DNA from: Sphingopyxis sp.
GTDB lineage: Bacteria; Pseudomonadota; Alphaproteobacteria; Sphingomonadales; Sphingomonadaceae
DNA length: 64,000 bases
Assembly (NCBI RefSeq): GCF_025869345.1
Contig: NZ_JAOZVW010000031.1
Span: 1-64,000, forward strand
Direction: 5' to 3'
Part shown: in pieces, positions 17,561-28,294 of the stretch
Numbering within the stretch: position 1 is the stretch's first letter
How the letters are laid out: the number at the start of each line of letters is the position of its first letter
Made by a program: the position numbers and the translations under genes
The notes under the pieces: model-generated
The model's input: only the letters and a program-made list of their open reading frames with translations
Databases searched by the model: none
Told to the model about the DNA's origin: nothing

Positions 17561-18436
17561 ATGAAAATCGCTTTCATCGGACTTGGGAACATGGGCGGCG
17601 GGATGGCCGCGAACCTCGCCAAGGCGGGCCACGACGTCCGCGCCTTCGACCTCAGCGAGGAAGCCCTCGGGCGCGCGGTCGAAGCCGGCTGCACTCGCGC
17701 CGCATCGGCCGCCGACGCCGTCACCGGCGCCGAGGCGGTAGTGACGATGCTCCCCGCGGGCAAGCATGTCGCCGGCGTATACGAAAGCGACGTCTTCCCG
17801 AACGCCGCGCCGGGCACCTTGCTGCTCGACTGCTCGACGATCGACGTCGCGACCGCACGGTCGAATATCGAGGCGGCGACGGCGAAAGGCTTCGTCGCGG
17901 TCGATGCGCCGGTCTCGGGCGGCATCGCCGCCGCCAATGCGGGCACGCTGACCTTCATGGTCGGCGGCACCGGTGAAGGCTTTGCGCGCGCCGAACCGAT
18001 CCTCGCGAAGATGGGCAAGGCGGTGATCCATGCCGGCGGCGCGGGCGCGGGACAGGGCGCGAAGATCTGCAACAACATGCTGCTCGGCGCGTCGATGATC
18101 GCGACGTGCGAAACGCTCGCGCTCGCGCAGAAGCTCGGGCTCGATCCGCAGACCTTCTTCGACATCGCCAGCGTCTCGTCGGGGCAATGCTGGTCGCTGA
18201 CCAGCTACGCGCCGCTCCCCGGGGTTGGACCGACGACCCCCGCCGACAATGATTACAAGGGCGGCTTCGCCGCGGCGCTGATGCTCAAGGACCTGCGCCT
18301 CGCGATGGAGGCCGCGGCGAGCGTCGACGCCGACGTCCCGATGGGGTCGAAGGCACGCGAACTCTACGAGGCCTTCGTCGCGGCCGATACCGACCACCGC
18401 GATTTCTCGGCGATCATCCAGACGCTTCAATCATAA
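17561..18436 (+). CDS. mmsB: 3-hydroxyisobutyrate dehydrogenase
   Basis: This 291-residue NAD-dependent enzyme oxidises 3-hydroxyisobutyrate to methylmalonate semialdehyde, the substrate of MmsA. The N-terminal Rossmann motif is IGLGNMGGGMAANLAKAGHDV; the substrate motif DAPVSGGIAAANAGTLTFMVGG and the catalytic Lys in GAGQGAKICNNMLLG are as in the beta-hydroxyacid dehydrogenase family. The C-terminal DNDYKGGFAAALMLKDLRLAMEAA is typical of HIBADH. It closes the valine operon; a repeat follows immediately downstream. Confidence 0.96.
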   Translation: MKIAFIGLGNMGGGMAANLAKAGHDVRAFDLSEEALGRAVEAGCTRAASAADAVTGAEAVVTMLPAGKHVAGVYESDVFPNAAPGTLLLDCSTIDVATARSNIEAATAKGFVAVDAPVSGGIAAANAGTLTFMVGGTGEGFARAEPILAKMGKAVIHAGGAGAGQGAKICNNMLLGASMIATCETLALAQKLGLDPQTFFDIASVSSGQCWSLTSYAPLPGVGPTTPADNDYKGGFAAALMLKDLRLAMEAAASVDADVPMGSKARELYEAFVAADTDHRDFSAIIQTLQS

Positions 18437-18437
18437 T

Positions 18438-18515
18438 CGTCATTCCGGCGAAGGCCGGAATCTCGACCTTGGATCATGACGACCCGGCCAGATCCCGGCC
18501 TTCGCCGGGATGACG
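18438..18515. repeat. Intergenic inverted repeat downstream of mmsB
   Basis: CGTCATTCCGGCGAAGGCC at the left and GGCCTTCGCCGGGATGACG at the right are complementary (with one or two mismatches), around a spacer holding GATCATGACGACCC. The element starts 2 bases after the mmsB stop and may double as a transcript end. Confidence 0.8.
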
Positions 18516-18519
18516 GGAG

Positions 18520-18783
18520 TCAATAGAAATCCGCCGTCTCGCCGCCATCGCGGCGCTCGGTGCGATGAAGTTGCGTCGGCGCGCGGCGGTCGCCGGTCCG
18601 AATCTCCAGCCGATCGCCCACGCGCCGCACCTCGGCGGGGGCCAGGATGCGCGCCCGCGCGACGCCGGCCGCTGTCGCCCGGGGCGCCGGGACAGGCGGC
18701 GGCGTAGCGCTTCCGGCGAGAAACAGGGCGGCGATCAGGTGCATGGCGATCATGATCGCCGTAACGGCAGTCATGGCCACCAT
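18520..18783 (-). CDS. Small hypothetical protein with N-terminal membrane segment
   Basis: The 87-residue frame begins with a hydrophobic stretch (MVAMTAVTAIMIAMHLIAALFLAGSA) that could be a signal peptide or single membrane helix, a Pro/Ala linker, then a basic polar tail (ARILAPAEVRRVGDRLEIRTGDRRAPTQLHRTERRDGGETADFY). No family is recognised. An overlapping frame on the other strand (18565-18900) is Arg-rich and looks like a shadow. Coding status is supported only by the sensible hydrophobic/polar layout. Confidence 0.45.
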   Translation of the reverse strand: MVAMTAVTAIMIAMHLIAALFLAGSATPPPVPAPRATAAGVARARILAPAEVRRVGDRLEIRTGDRRAPTQLHRTERRDGGETADFY

Positions 18784-18830
18784 ATTAACCCTGAATCACA
18801 AGAATCCGGCAGGATCGAAGGCGCTTCTCT

Positions 18831-18870
18831 GGTAAAAGAAAGACCGCCTGCCCCGCATCGGGACAGGCGG
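18831..18870 (-). terminator. Rho-independent terminator of the FadB-like gene
   Basis: On the minus strand a stem CCGCCTG/CAGGCGG, extended by a CCC/GGG pairing, is followed by TCTTTCTTTTACC. It begins 27 bases after the stop codon of the FadB-like gene at 18897. The opposite strand also has CACTTTTAT after the stem, so it might work in both directions. Confidence 0.65.
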
Positions 18871-18896
18871 CCTCACTTTTATATGCGGAAGAACGC

Positions 18897-20930
18897 TTAG
18901 AATCCCGCTTTCGCCGCCGCCTTTTCCTTCAGCAGCGGGGCAACCTCGAAACCGTGGTTTTCCAGCGCCGCGGCGATCTTGTCGGTGCCTTCGATGCCGG
19001 CCCAGAACATCGGGCCGCCGCGATAGACCGGCCAGCCATAGCCATAGATCCACACGACATCGATATCGCTCGCGCGCTGCGCCTTGCCTTCGGCGAGGAT
19101 CAGCGCGCCCTCGTTGACCATCGGATAGAGGGTGCGCTCGATGATCTCCTGATCGGTGATCGCGCGCTTTTCGACCCCCGCCTTCTTGCGGAACTCGTCG
19201 ATGATCTCCTCGACCCGCGCGCTCGGCGTGGGGGTGCGCTTCTCGTCATAGTCGTAGAAGCCCGCCTGCTTCTTCTGTCCCCAGCGGCCCTCGGCGCAGA
19301 GCGCGTCGCGGATGCTCTCGATCCGGTTGGGATCGCGGTGCCAGCCGATGTCGACGCCGGCAAGGTCGCTCATCTGGAACGGGCCCATCGGCATGCCGAA
19401 ATCGACATGGACCTTGTCGACCTGCTGCGGCGTCGCGCCTTCGAGCAGCAGCTTCTGCGCTTCGATCTGCCGCGGTGCGAGCATCCGGTTGCCGATGAAG
19501 CCGTGGCAGACGCCAGCGACGACCGCGACCTTGCCGATCTTCTTGCCAACGGCCATCGCGGTCGCGAGCACATCGTCGGCGGTCTTGTCGCCGCGCACCA
19601 CCTCGAGCAGCTTCATCACATTGGCGGGCGAGAAGAAGTGCATGCCAAGCACGTCGCCGGGGCGGCTGGTCGACGCCGCGATCTCGTTGACGTCGAGATA
19701 GCTGGTGTTCGAGGCGAGGATCGCGCCGGGCTTGGCGATCTTGTCGAGCTTGCCGAAGATCTCCTTCTTGACGCCCATATCCTCATAGACCGCCTCGATG
19801 ATCAGGTCGCAGTCGGCGAGCGCATCGAGTTCGAGCGCGGGGGTGATCAGCCCCATCATCTGGTCGACCTGTTCGGGCTTGAAGCGGCCCTTCGCGGCCG
19901 AGGCGTCGTAATTCTTGCGTACGACGCCGAGCCCGCGGTCGAGCGCCTCCTGCTGCATTTCGACGATCGTGCAGCGAAAGCCTTTCTGCAGGAAGTTCAT
20001 CATGATGCCGCCGCCCATCGTGCCGGCGCCAATGATCCCGACATGCTTGATGTCGCGCAGCTTGATGTCCTTGGGCAGGCCGTCGATCTTCGCGGCCTGA
20101 CGCTCGGCGAAGAAGATGTGGCGCTGCGCCGCCGACTGGCTGCCCATCATCAGCTTCATGAACTGCTCGCGCTCGAACGCCAGACCTTCGTCGAAGGGCA
20201 GCCGCGTCGCCGCCTCGACGCAGGCGAGATTGGCATAGGGCGCCTCGAAGCCGCGCCAGCGCTTGGCGTTGGCGGTCTTGAGCTGCTCGATCACCGCGAC
20301 GTCGCCGAACACCGTGCGTTCGCGCGTCGGGCGCGGGCCGTCGGCGATCTTCGCGCGCGCAAAGGCGATCGCGTCGGCGGCGAGGCTGTCCTCACCCGCC
20401 AGTTCATCGACCAGGCCGAGCTCCTTCGCCTTGGCGGCGGGAAGCGGTTCGCCGAGCGAGGTCATCGTCGCCGCGGCTTCGACCCCGACGACGCGCGGCA
20501 GGCGCTGCGTGCCGCCCGCGCCCGGGAGCAGGCCGAGCTTGACCTCGGGCACGCCGAGCTTGGCCGAGGGCACCGCAACGCGATAGTGGCAGACGAGCGC
20601 GGTTTCGAGCCCACCGCCGAGCGCGGTGCCGTGGATCGCGGCGACGACGGGTTTCGACGCTGCCTCGATCATGTTGAGCACGGCGTTGAAATCGGGCCCG
20701 CGCGGGGCTTTTCCGAATTCGCTGATGTCGGCACCGGCGATGAAGGTGCCGCCATCGCAGCGCAGCACGATCGCCTTGACGCCATCGTCGGCGAGCGCGG
20801 CCTCGAAATGATCCTTCAGGCCCTGGCGGACGTGCCACGAGAGCGCGTTCACCGGGGGATTGTTGACGACGACGACGGCGACGTCGCCGTCCTTCTGCAT
20901 CGTCACGCTGACGGGGGTTTCATCGGACAT
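18897..20930 (-). CDS. Bifunctional enoyl-CoA hydratase / 3-hydroxyacyl-CoA dehydrogenase (FadB-like)
   Basis: This 677-residue multifunctional beta-oxidation protein hydrates enoyl-CoA and oxidises the 3-hydroxyacyl-CoA with NAD+. Residues 1-190 form a crotonase domain ([52 protein letters not shown]). A second domain starts with the NAD motif [19 protein letters not shown] near residue 300, followed by [29 protein letters not shown] and the two-part C-terminal helical domain. No thiolase gene is adjacent, unlike classical fadBA operons. The size is closer to peroxisomal-type bifunctional enzymes (about 700) than to E. coli FadB (729). A terminator follows it. Confidence 0.94.
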   Translation of the reverse strand: MSDETPVSVTMQKDGDVAVVVVNNPPVNALSWHVRQGLKDHFEAALADDGVKAIVLRCDGGTFIAGADISEFGKAPRGPDFNAVLNMIEAASKPVVAAIHGTALGGGLETALVCHYRVAVPSAKLGVPEVKLGLLPGAGGTQRLPRVVGVEAAATMTSLGEPLPAAKAKELGLVDELAGEDSLAADAIAFARAKIADGPRPTRERTVFGDVAVIEQLKTANAKRWRGFEAPYANLACVEAATRLPFDEGLAFEREQFMKLMMGSQSAAQRHIFFAERQAAKIDGLPKDIKLRDIKHVGIIGAGTMGGGIMMNFLQKGFRCTIVEMQQEALDRGLGVVRKNYDASAAKGRFKPEQVDQMMGLITPALELDALADCDLIIEAVYEDMGVKKEIFGKLDKIAKPGAILASNTSYLDVNEIAASTSRPGDVLGMHFFSPANVMKLLEVVRGDKTADDVLATAMAVGKKIGKVAVVAGVCHGFIGNRMLAPRQIEAQKLLLEGATPQQVDKVHVDFGMPMGPFQMSDLAGVDIGWHRDPNRIESIRDALCAEGRWGQKKQAGFYDYDEKRTPTPSARVEEIIDEFRKKAGVEKRAITDQEIIERTLYPMVNEGALILAEGKAQRASDIDVVWIYGYGWPVYRGGPMFWAGIEGTDKIAAALENHGFEVAPLLKEKAAAKAGF

Positions 20931-20963
20931 GGGAGAACTCCTTGGTCTGGAAAATCGTAAAAA

Positions 20964-22166
20964 TCAGTCGTCGATCGCGGCGTGGACGAGCGTCTTGACC
21001 TCGCGCCGCACGGGATAGGTGGAGGAAGGCATGAGCTGGGTCATGAACACCATGCAAATCTCCTCGACCGGATCGACGAAGAAGCCGGTCGAGAACATGC
21101 CGCCCCAGTAGAAATCGCCCGCCGAGCCCGGAATCCCCGCGGCCGCCGGATCGAGCGTGACCGCAAAGCCGAGGCCGAAGCCGACCCCGGCATTCTCGTC
21201 CTCCGAAAAGATGCCGACGCTGTGCTGGGTCAGGTCGCCGCCGCCGACGAGGTGGTTCGACGTCATCAAGTCCAGCGTCTTGCGGCTGATGATCCGCGTG
21301 TCGCCGAGCTTGCCGCCGCCGAGCAGCATCAGGCAGAAACGGTGATAGTCGTGGAGCGTCGAGGCGAGCCCGCCGCCGCCCGAATGGAAGCTGCGGTCCT
21401 TGGCCCAGCGGCTGCGGTCGCCGCCGTCGAACTGCTGCATCTTGTCCTTCGGGTGAAAGGCATAGGCATCGGTCAGCCGGTGCTGCTGGTCGGCGGGCAC
21501 CTTAAAGCCCGTATCGGCCATGCCGAGCGGACCGAAGACGCGTTCCTGCAGGACCTGGGCAAAAGGCTTGCCCTCGATCCGCTCGATCACCGCGCCGAGC
21601 ACGTCGGTCGCCATCGAATAATTCCAGTGCGCGCCGGGGTCGAACTGGAGCGGAATCTTCGCCAGTCCCTCGATGAAGCTGTCCATCGTGAAGGCGGCGT
21701 CGAAATCGTCGATCTTGGTCTTGCGATAGGCGGCGTCGACGGGCGTGCGCTCCTGAAAACCATAGGTCAGCCCGGAGGTGTGGCGGAGCAGATCGACCAT
21801 CAGGATCGGGCGCACCGGTGGCCGCGTCAGGAAGGGGACGTTGCCGCCGCCCGCGACGAAGACCCCGGTGTCCCTGAACTCGGGGCAGAACTTCACCAGC
21901 GGATCGGACAGCGCAACCTTGCCTTCCTCGAGCAGCATCATGAAGGCGATGCTGGTGATCGGCTTGGTCATGCTGGCGATGCGAAAGATCGCATCCTCTT
22001 TCAGCGCTTCGCCCGGCCGCGCTTCGCCGATGCAAGACAGATGCGCGATCTCGCCGCGCCGCGACACCAAAGTCGCCGCGTGCGGCAGGCGGCCGCTATC
22101 GACATATTTCGCCTGCAGGAAAGCGGGAATGCGGCCGAGCCGCTTTGCATCAAAACCATGACTCAC
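20964..22166 (-). CDS. Serine hydrolase of the beta-lactamase / family VIII esterase type
   Basis: The 400-residue product has the SxxK motif SMTK (Ser65, Lys68) within [28 protein letters not shown] and the Tyr motif as YSM in [16 protein letters not shown], the form found in family VIII carboxylesterases (EstB-like) rather than true class C beta-lactamases. No signal peptide is visible, which favours a cytoplasmic esterase or lactonase. The GTG at 22166 was chosen because it overlaps the stop of the aldo/keto reductase gene (GTGA) like other junctions in this operon; the longer frame upstream is a shadow. It is the last gene of a seven-gene acyl-CoA operon, so an ester or lactone of the same substrate is plausible. 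Confidence 0.87.
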   Translation of the reverse strand: MSHGFDAKRLGRIPAFLQAKYVDSGRLPHAATLVSRRGEIAHLSCIGEARPGEALKEDAIFRIASMTKPITSIAFMMLLEEGKVALSDPLVKFCPEFRDTGVFVAGGGNVPFLTRPPVRPILMVDLLRHTSGLTYGFQERTPVDAAYRKTKIDDFDAAFTMDSFIEGLAKIPLQFDPGAHWNYSMATDVLGAVIERIEGKPFAQVLQERVFGPLGMADTGFKVPADQQHRLTDAYAFHPKDKMQQFDGGDRSRWAKDRSFHSGGGGLASTLHDYHRFCLMLLGGGKLGDTRIISRKTLDLMTSNHLVGGGDLTQHSVGIFSEDENAGVGFGLGFAVTLDPAAAGIPGSAGDFYWGGMFSTGFFVDPVEEICMVFMTQLMPSSTYPVRREVKTLVHAAIDD

Positions 22167-23110
22167 GAAATGCGGACTCCTTCGAGAATGGCGGCGGCTT
22201 CGGCGAGCAGCGCCGGGTCGATCGCGAGGTCGGCCGCCCTGGCGGTTTCGCGAAGCTGGTCGGGCCTGCTCGCCCCGACGATCGCGCTCGTGATGCCGGG
22301 CTGCGCGAGCACCCAGGCGATCGCAAGCTGCGCCAGCGAGCAACCCGCCTTGTCGGCGACCGATTTCAGGCTCTGCACCGCTTCGAGCACCGGGCCGGTC
22401 AGGAACTGCTGCATATAATGCGCGTCGTCGCTCGTCGCCCGGCTTCCCTCGGGCAGCGCGGCGCCGGGGCGGTATTTGCCGCTGAGCACGCCCTGCGCAA
22501 GCGGCGACCAGACGATCTGGCCGATGCCGTTCGCGATGCTGATCGGGATGACTCTCTTTTCGGCGCGGCGATAGAGCAGGCTGTATTGCGGCTGGCTCGA
22601 CACGAATTTGACTGATGGCGGCGCCAGCGCGAGCGCCGCCTCGATCTGTTCGGGCGCCCATTCGGAAAAGCCGATCGCGCGCGCCTTGCCGCTGCGCACG
22701 ACCGCGCTCAGCGCTTCCATCGTCTCTTCGAGCGGGGTGTCGGGGTCGTAGCGATGGCATTGGTAGAGGTCGACATGGTCGGTCTGGAGGCGCGTCAGGC
22801 TCGCGTCGATCTGCTTCGCCACCTGCGCGGCCGACAGCCCCTTGTCGCTCTCGGTCATCGGGAAGAAGAGCTTGGTCGCGAGCACATAGCTATCGCGCGG
22901 CCGGCCCTTCAGCACATCGCCGAGGAAGCTCTCCGCCGCGCCGCGGCCATAGACGTTCGCGGTATCGATGAAATTGATGCCGGCATCGAACGACGCATCG
23001 ATACAGGCGCGGCCCGCGCTGTCATCGACCCCGGCGCCATAGGTCAGCCAGCTGCCGAGGCAGATCGCCGAAACCTCGATCCCGCTGTCGCCGAGCTGCC
23101 GATACTGCAT
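22163..23110 (-). CDS. Aldo/keto reductase
   Basis: The 315-residue NADPH-dependent oxidoreductase has the TIM-barrel family layout: [21 protein letters not shown], then [14 protein letters not shown] (catalytic Asp and Tyr), LATKLFFP (Lys) and [21 protein letters not shown] (His). The C-terminal phosphate-binding stretch [12 protein letters not shown] fits KCNAB/YghZ-like members. The ATG at 23110 has a good Shine-Dalgarno (GGAAAGG, 8 bases); a TTG two codons earlier is the alternative. Its end overlaps the serine hydrolase start. The substrate is unknown; reduction or oxidation of a carbonyl group on the pathway substrate is likely. Confidence 0.92.
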   Translation of the reverse strand: MQYRQLGDSGIEVSAICLGSWLTYGAGVDDSAGRACIDASFDAGINFIDTANVYGRGAAESFLGDVLKGRPRDSYVLATKLFFPMTESDKGLSAAQVAKQIDASLTRLQTDHVDLYQCHRYDPDTPLEETMEALSAVVRSGKARAIGFSEWAPEQIEAALALAPPSVKFVSSQPQYSLLYRRAEKRVIPISIANGIGQIVWSPLAQGVLSGKYRPGAALPEGSRATSDDAHYMQQFLTGPVLEAVQSLKSVADKAGCSLAQLAIAWVLAQPGITSAIVGASRPDQLRETARAADLAIDPALLAEAAAILEGVRIS

Positions 23111-23139
23111 CGCCAAATCCTTTCCTTAGACACTCCTGC

Positions 23140-23942
<803 letters not shown>

Positions 23943-23946
<4 letters not shown>

Positions 23947-24719
23947 GCGCCTCCCGAAATCGTGGCCCCGCCATCGCAGACGATGGTCTGGCCGGTGGTG
24001 AATGCCCCCGCCTTGCTGGCGAGGAAGACCGCGGCGCCCGCGATCTCGTGCGGTTCGCCGATTCGCTTCAGCGTCGAGGCGGCGGTCGAGCGGCGCAGAT
24101 TCTCGGGATTCTCCCAGAGCGCGCGCGCCATGTCGGTGCGGATCAAGCCCGGAGCGATGCAATTGACGCGCACGCCGGCCTCGCCCAGCTCGACCGCATA
24201 GTTGCGCGCCATCTGCATGTCGGCGGCCTTCGAGATGCAATAGGCGCCGATGATCGGCGACCCCTTGAGTCCGCCGATCGAGCTGATGATCGTGATCGCG
24301 CCTTCGCCGCGTTCGACCATTTCGGGCGCGACCATGCTGATCAGCCAGTGGTTGGACAGGATATTATTGTCCATGATCTTTCGGAACTGCTCGTCGGCGA
24401 TACCGAGGCCGGGGCCGTAATAGGGGTTCGACGCGGCGTTACAGACGAGCGCTGTGATCTTGCCGAAGCTCTTGCGCGTCGTATCGACGAGGGCCTGCAA
24501 ATCCTCCTTCGACGAGATATTCGCCGGAACCGCGATCGCGGTGTCGTCGCCGAAGCGCGCGTTGATCTCGGCCGCCGTGGCCTCGCACGCGTCCTGCTTG
24601 CGGCTCGAGATCACGACCTTGGCGCCCTGCTCGGCCATCGCCTCGGCGATCGCCTTGCCGATGCCGCGCGACGATCCGGTGATCAGCGCGACCTGACCCG
24701 TCATGTCGAACAAGCTCAT
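23943..24719 (-). CDS. Short-chain dehydrogenase/reductase
   Basis: The 258-residue SDR carries TGSSRGIG (residues 14-21) and SSRKQDACEAT, which suggests NADP preference, then CNAASNPYYGPGLG in place of the usual NAG run, and YCISKAADMQMARNYAVELGEAGVRVNCIAPGLIRTDMAR. This form resembles DHRS4-like SDRs. Start at 24719 makes an ATGA overlap with the kinase-like gene upstream. It has a distinct sequence from the next SDR, so the pair probably acts on two steps or stereoisomers rather than being a recent duplication. Confidence 0.92.
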
Positions 24720-25789
24720 GCTCCGGCCTTCCTTGCAAAGTCCCACGCGCGCTGGGCGAGCGGCAGGACGCGTTCGGACATCGCCTTGGCGTGCGCCGAT
24801 GAGGCGGTGCCGTCGATGACGCGCTTCTTGATCCCCTGCATGATCCCGGCGAGGCGGAAGAAATTATAGGCGAAATACCAGTTCATGTCGGGCACGCCGT
24901 CGCGGCCGGTGGCGGCGCAATAGCGCTCGACCACCTCGTCGAGCTCGGGAATGCCGAGCGCGGCGCGGTCGAGGTCCTGAACCCCCGAGCGCCCGCCATT
25001 CTCGGTCACCCACGCCATCGCCACATAGGTGAAATCGGCGAGCGGATCGCCGAGCGTCGACAGTTCCCAGTCGAGCACCGCGAGAACCTCGGGCCGGTCC
25101 TTCGCGAAGATCATATTGTCGATGCGATAATCGCCATGGACGACGCTGGTGCGCGTCTGTTCGGGCAGGGTCGCGGGCAGCCAGGCGATCAGCCGCTCCA
25201 TCTCGTCCATCGTCTCGGTCTCGGACAGCTTGTACTGCTTGGTCCAGCGATCGACCTGGCGGCCGAAATAATTGCCGGGCTTGCCGAAGTCCGACAGCCC
25301 CGCCGCCTCGACATCGACATTGTGCAGCGCGGCGAGCGTGTCGATCATCGCATCATAGGTCGCGCGGCGATTCTCGGGCTTCGAACCGGGCATCGATCCG
25401 TCCCAGATCGTCTGGCCGTCGACCATCCCCATGACATAGAACCAGCTTCCGACCACGCTGTCGTCGGTGCAAAGTCCATATTGGCGCGCGACCGGAAAGC
25501 CGACCTTATGAAGGCCGGCCTGCACCTTATATTCGCGGTCGACCGCGTGCGCCGAGGGCAGCAGCGGCCCGAAGGGCTTGCGGCGGAGGACATAATTGCC
25601 CGACGGCGCCGAAATCTTGTAGGTCGGGTTCGACTGGCCGCCGGCGAACTTGCCCTGCGTCAGCGGCCCCTGAAAGCCCGCGACATTCGCTTCCATCCAC
25701 GCCGTCAGCTTCGCTTCGTCGAGGAGGTCGTCGCCTTCGGGGGCGACGGTGCCGCTGAACAGCTTTTGCGCGTCGAGTCCCGTCGTCAT
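24716..25789 (-). CDS. APH-like phosphotransferase, ACAD10/11 kinase-domain type
   Basis: The 357-residue product is a protein-kinase-like (aminoglycoside phosphotransferase family) small-molecule kinase. The glycine-rich loop region is GKFAGGQSNPTYKIS, the ATP Lys is probably in YVLRRKP (residues 66-72), the catalytic loop is VHGDYRIDNMIF (HGD at 218-220, Asn225) and the metal motif is LDWELSTLGDPLADF (Asp240). These stretches closely resemble the N-terminal kinase domain of human ACAD11 and the LvaA protein of the Pseudomonas levulinate pathway, which phosphorylate 4-hydroxyacyl-CoAs. An ACAD11-like dehydrogenase lies two genes upstream in the same operon. It should not be taken for an antibiotic-resistance gene. 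The acyl-CoA substrate is inferred. Confidence 0.9.
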   Translation of the reverse strand: MTTGLDAQKLFSGTVAPEGDDLLDEAKLTAWMEANVAGFQGPLTQGKFAGGQSNPTYKISAPSGNYVLRRKPFGPLLPSAHAVDREYKVQAGLHKVGFPVARQYGLCTDDSVVGSWFYVMGMVDGQTIWDGSMPGSKPENRRATYDAMIDTLAALHNVDVEAAGLSDFGKPGNYFGRQVDRWTKQYKLSETETMDEMERLIAWLPATLPEQTRTSVVHGDYRIDNMIFAKDRPEVLAVLDWELSTLGDPLADFTYVAMAWVTENGGRSGVQDLDRAALGIPELDEVVERYCAATGRDGVPDMNWYFAYNFFRLAGIMQGIKKRVIDGTASSAHAKAMSERVLPLAQRAWDFARKAGA

Positions 25790-26877
25790 TGGTCGAACAC
25801 GATCACCGACCGCGCGGCATCGCCTTTCTTCATCTTGTCGAACCCTTCGTTGATCTTTTCGAGCGGAATCGTTTCGGCGACGATGCTGTCGAGGTCGAGC
25901 AGCCCGCGCAGGTAGAAATCGACGAGGCGCGGAATATCGACCGGGAAGCGGTTGCCGCCCATGATCGCACCCTGCAATTTCTTGCCCGAGAGCAGGTCCA
26001 TCGCGCCGAGCCCGACCTTTTCCGAAAGCGGCATCATGCCGAGGATCGTCGCGGTGCCGCCGCGGCGAAGCGAGGCGACCGCGAGACTCGCCGAGGCCGG
26101 ACGCCCGACCGCTTCGATCGCATGATCGACGCCGCCCTTCGTCAGCTCGACGATCTGCTTCGCGGCATCGTCGGCGAGCGCGTCCACCACATCCGTGGCG
26201 CCCAGCTTCTGCGCCAGCGCGCGCTTTTCGGGAACCGGGTCGGCGGCGATGATGCGCCCCGCGCCTGCGATCTTCGCGGCGTTGATCGTCGCGAGCCCGA
26301 CGCCGCCGCAGCCGACGACCGCGACCGTCTCGCCCGGCGTCACCTTGCAGGCGTTGAAGATCGTCCCCGCGCCCGTCGTCACCGCGCAGCCGATCACCGC
26401 GGCGCGGTCGAGCGGCATGTCGGGGTCGATCGCGACGCAGGCATGTTCGTGGACCAGCATCACCTCCGAGAAGGCCGAGAGATTGAGCATCTGGTTGACC
26501 GGCGACCCGTCGGGACGCGTGATGCGCGGCGCCGATCCGACGGGGCGGCGCGTGTCGCCGCCCATGCACAGCGACATGCGGCCGCTGACGCAAAATTCGC
26601 AATGGCCGCAGAAGGCGCTGAGGCAGGTGACGACCGCATCGCCCGGCTTCACCGTGCGCACCTCGCTGCCGACCGCCTCGACGATCCCCGCCGCCTCATG
26701 GCCCGGAATCGCGGGCAGCGGGTGCGGATAGGCGCCGTCGATGAAATGCAGGTCCGAATGGCAGAGGCCGCAGGCGGCGGTGCGGATGCGCACCTCGTGC
26801 GGGCCGGGCTTGTCGACGACGATCTCTTCGATCTGCAGCGGTTTGCCCGGTTCGATCAGGACGGCGGCTTTGGTCAT
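25786..26877 (-). CDS. Zinc-dependent alcohol dehydrogenase (MDR family)
   Basis: The 363-residue medium-chain dehydrogenase has the catalytic zinc ligands in CGLCHSDLH and GHEAAG, four structural-zinc Cys in LSAFCGHCEFCVSGRMSLC, and the NAD motif VVGCGGVGLATINAAKIAGAGRIIAAD. This layout is close to class III (glutathione-dependent formaldehyde) and mycothiol-type enzymes, but the context points to an alcohol intermediate of acyl-CoA metabolism. The ATG at 26877 has a GGAG Shine-Dalgarno 6 bases away. A repeat lies between this gene and the upstream dehydrogenase gene; the downstream junction overlaps the kinase start. Confidence 0.93.
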   Translation of the reverse strand: MTKAAVLIEPGKPLQIEEIVVDKPGPHEVRIRTAACGLCHSDLHFIDGAYPHPLPAIPGHEAAGIVEAVGSEVRTVKPGDAVVTCLSAFCGHCEFCVSGRMSLCMGGDTRRPVGSAPRITRPDGSPVNQMLNLSAFSEVMLVHEHACVAIDPDMPLDRAAVIGCAVTTGAGTIFNACKVTPGETVAVVGCGGVGLATINAAKIAGAGRIIAADPVPEKRALAQKLGATDVVDALADDAAKQIVELTKGGVDHAIEAVGRPASASLAVASLRRGGTATILGMMPLSEKVGLGAMDLLSGKKLQGAIMGGNRFPVDIPRLVDFYLRGLLDLDSIVAETIPLEKINEGFDKMKKGDAARSVIVFDQ

Positions 26878-26893
26878 CAAAATCTCCATTTGG

Positions 26894-26990
26894 TCCCCCT
26901 CCCGCTCGCGGGAAGGGTTAGGGGAGGGCATGTCGAACTCGAAGCGGAACAGGCCCTCCCCCGGCCCCTCCCGCAAGCGGGAGGGGAGGC
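26894..26990. repeat. Intergenic inverted repeat (CCCCTCCCGC...GCGGGAGGGG type)
   Basis: CCCCTCCCGCTCGCGGGAAGG at the left and CCTCCCGCAAGCGGGAGGGG at the right are each palindromic and pair with one another. It lies between the ACAD11-like dehydrogenase and alcohol dehydrogenase genes, inside an otherwise tightly packed operon. Confidence 0.8.
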
Positions 26991-28279
26991 TAGCGCGAAA
27001 CCCCGATGTCCCCCGACGAGAAGCCGGGATCGCTGGCGGGCGAATGCTTTGCCAGCTCGATGCGCGAGATCGCGCGCGCGTGGACCTCGTCGGGCCCGTC
27101 GGCGAGGCGCAGCGTGCGCTGGTGCGCATAGGCCTTGGCGAGACCGAAATCTTCGGACACGCCGCCGCCGCCATGCGCCTGGATCGCGTCGTCGATGATC
27201 TGCAGCGCCATGTTCGGCGCCTGCACCTTGATCATCGCGATCTCGGCCGCCGCCGACTTGTTGCCGACCTTGTCCATCATGTCGGCGGCCTTGAGGCAGA
27301 GCAGGCGCGTCATCTCGATATCGATGCGCGCGCGGGCGATGCGCTGTTCCCAGATGCTGTGCTCGGCGATCGTCTTGCCGAAGGCGGTGCGCGACTGGAG
27401 CCGCCTGCACATCTTTTCCAGCGCTTCCTCGGCGACGCCGATCGTGCGCATGCAATGGTGGATGCGACCCGGCCCGAGGCGCCCCTGCGCGATCTCGAAG
27501 CCGCGCCCCGCACCGAGCAGCATCGCGTCCTCGGCATTGACGCGCACGTCCTTGAGCTCGATCTCCATATGGCCGTGCGGCGCGTCGTCATAGCCGAAGA
27601 CCGGCAGGTGGCGCTTGATGTGGATGCCGGGCGTGTCCATCGGCACCGCGAGCATCGACTGCTGCGCGTGGCGCTTCGCCTCGAAGTCGGTCTTGCCCAT
27701 CACGATCGCGACCTTGCAGCGCGGATCGCCCGCACCCGACGACCACCATTTGGTGCCGTTGATCACATAATCATCGCCGTCGCGCGCGATCCGCGTCTCG
27801 ATATTCGTCGCGTCGGACGAGGCGACCTGCGGCTCGGTCATCAGGAAGGCCGAGCGGATTTCGCCGTTCATCAGGGGCCCGAGCCATTTATCCTTCTGCG
27901 CGCGCGTGCCGTAGCGGTGGAACACCTCCATATTGCCGGTGTCGGGCGCCGAGCAGTTGAACACCTCGCTCGCGAAGCCGACGCGCCCCATCTCCTCGGC
28001 GCAGAGCGCATATTCGAGGTTGGTGAGGCCGGGGCCTTCGAATTCGAACGTCTCGTCGACATGGTGGTGCGCGCCGCTGCGCGGGGGCATGAACAGGTTC
28101 CAGATCCCCGCCGCCTTCGCCTCGGCCTTCAGATCCTCGACGATCTGGATCACCTTCCAGCGGTCGCCCGCCTCGTCCTGTTGCTTATAGGTCGGAACGG
28201 CGGGACGCACCTTGCGCTCGATGAACTCGCGCACCCGGCCCTGCCAATGCTGCTGCCGGTCGGTGAGATCGAAATCCAT
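26990..28279 (-). CDS. Acyl-CoA dehydrogenase, ACAD11/LvaC-like
   Basis: The 429-residue flavoprotein is the first gene of the operon. It carries the runs [15 protein letters not shown] (residues 110-124), [19 protein letters not shown] (FAD/substrate loop), [29 protein letters not shown] and [24 protein letters not shown], and ends with [19 protein letters not shown], all strikingly like the dehydrogenase domain of human ACAD10/11 and plant IBR3. In those systems the kinase domain phosphorylates a hydroxyacyl-CoA and the dehydrogenase domain eliminates phosphate to give an enoyl-CoA. Here the two halves are separate proteins. Start at 28279 has Shine-Dalgarno AAGGA; a TTTACG-rich dyad lies just upstream. 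Confidence 0.93.
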   Translation of the reverse strand: MDFDLTDRQQHWQGRVREFIERKVRPAVPTYKQQDEAGDRWKVIQIVEDLKAEAKAAGIWNLFMPPRSGAHHHVDETFEFEGPGLTNLEYALCAEEMGRVGFASEVFNCSAPDTGNMEVFHRYGTRAQKDKWLGPLMNGEIRSAFLMTEPQVASSDATNIETRIARDGDDYVINGTKWWSSGAGDPRCKVAIVMGKTDFEAKRHAQQSMLAVPMDTPGIHIKRHLPVFGYDDAPHGHMEIELKDVRVNAEDAMLLGAGRGFEIAQGRLGPGRIHHCMRTIGVAEEALEKMCRRLQSRTAFGKTIAEHSIWEQRIARARIDIEMTRLLCLKAADMMDKVGNKSAAAEIAMIKVQAPNMALQIIDDAIQAHGGGGVSEDFGLAKAYAHQRTLRLADGPDEVHARAISRIELAKHSPASDPGFSSGDIGVSR

Positions 28280-28294
28280 CTGCGTTCCTTTCCC

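Noticed and set aside
18565-18900. Arg-rich plus-strand frame opposite the small hypothetical gene
   Set aside because: Composition is shadow-like and it runs through a terminator; the minus-strand frame with a membrane helix is the better candidate.
18954-20960. 668-codon frame on the plus strand
   Set aside because: Antisense to the FadB-like gene; Arg/Asp/Leu-rich with no motif.
20964-22166. Beta-lactamase resistance gene
   Set aside because: It has SMTK and YSM motifs but no signal peptide and lies in a catabolic operon; a family VIII esterase or lactonase is more likely.
24716-25789. Aminoglycoside resistance gene
   Set aside because: The kinase fold is shared, but the motifs and operon match the ACAD10/11-type acyl-CoA kinases, not resistance enzymes.
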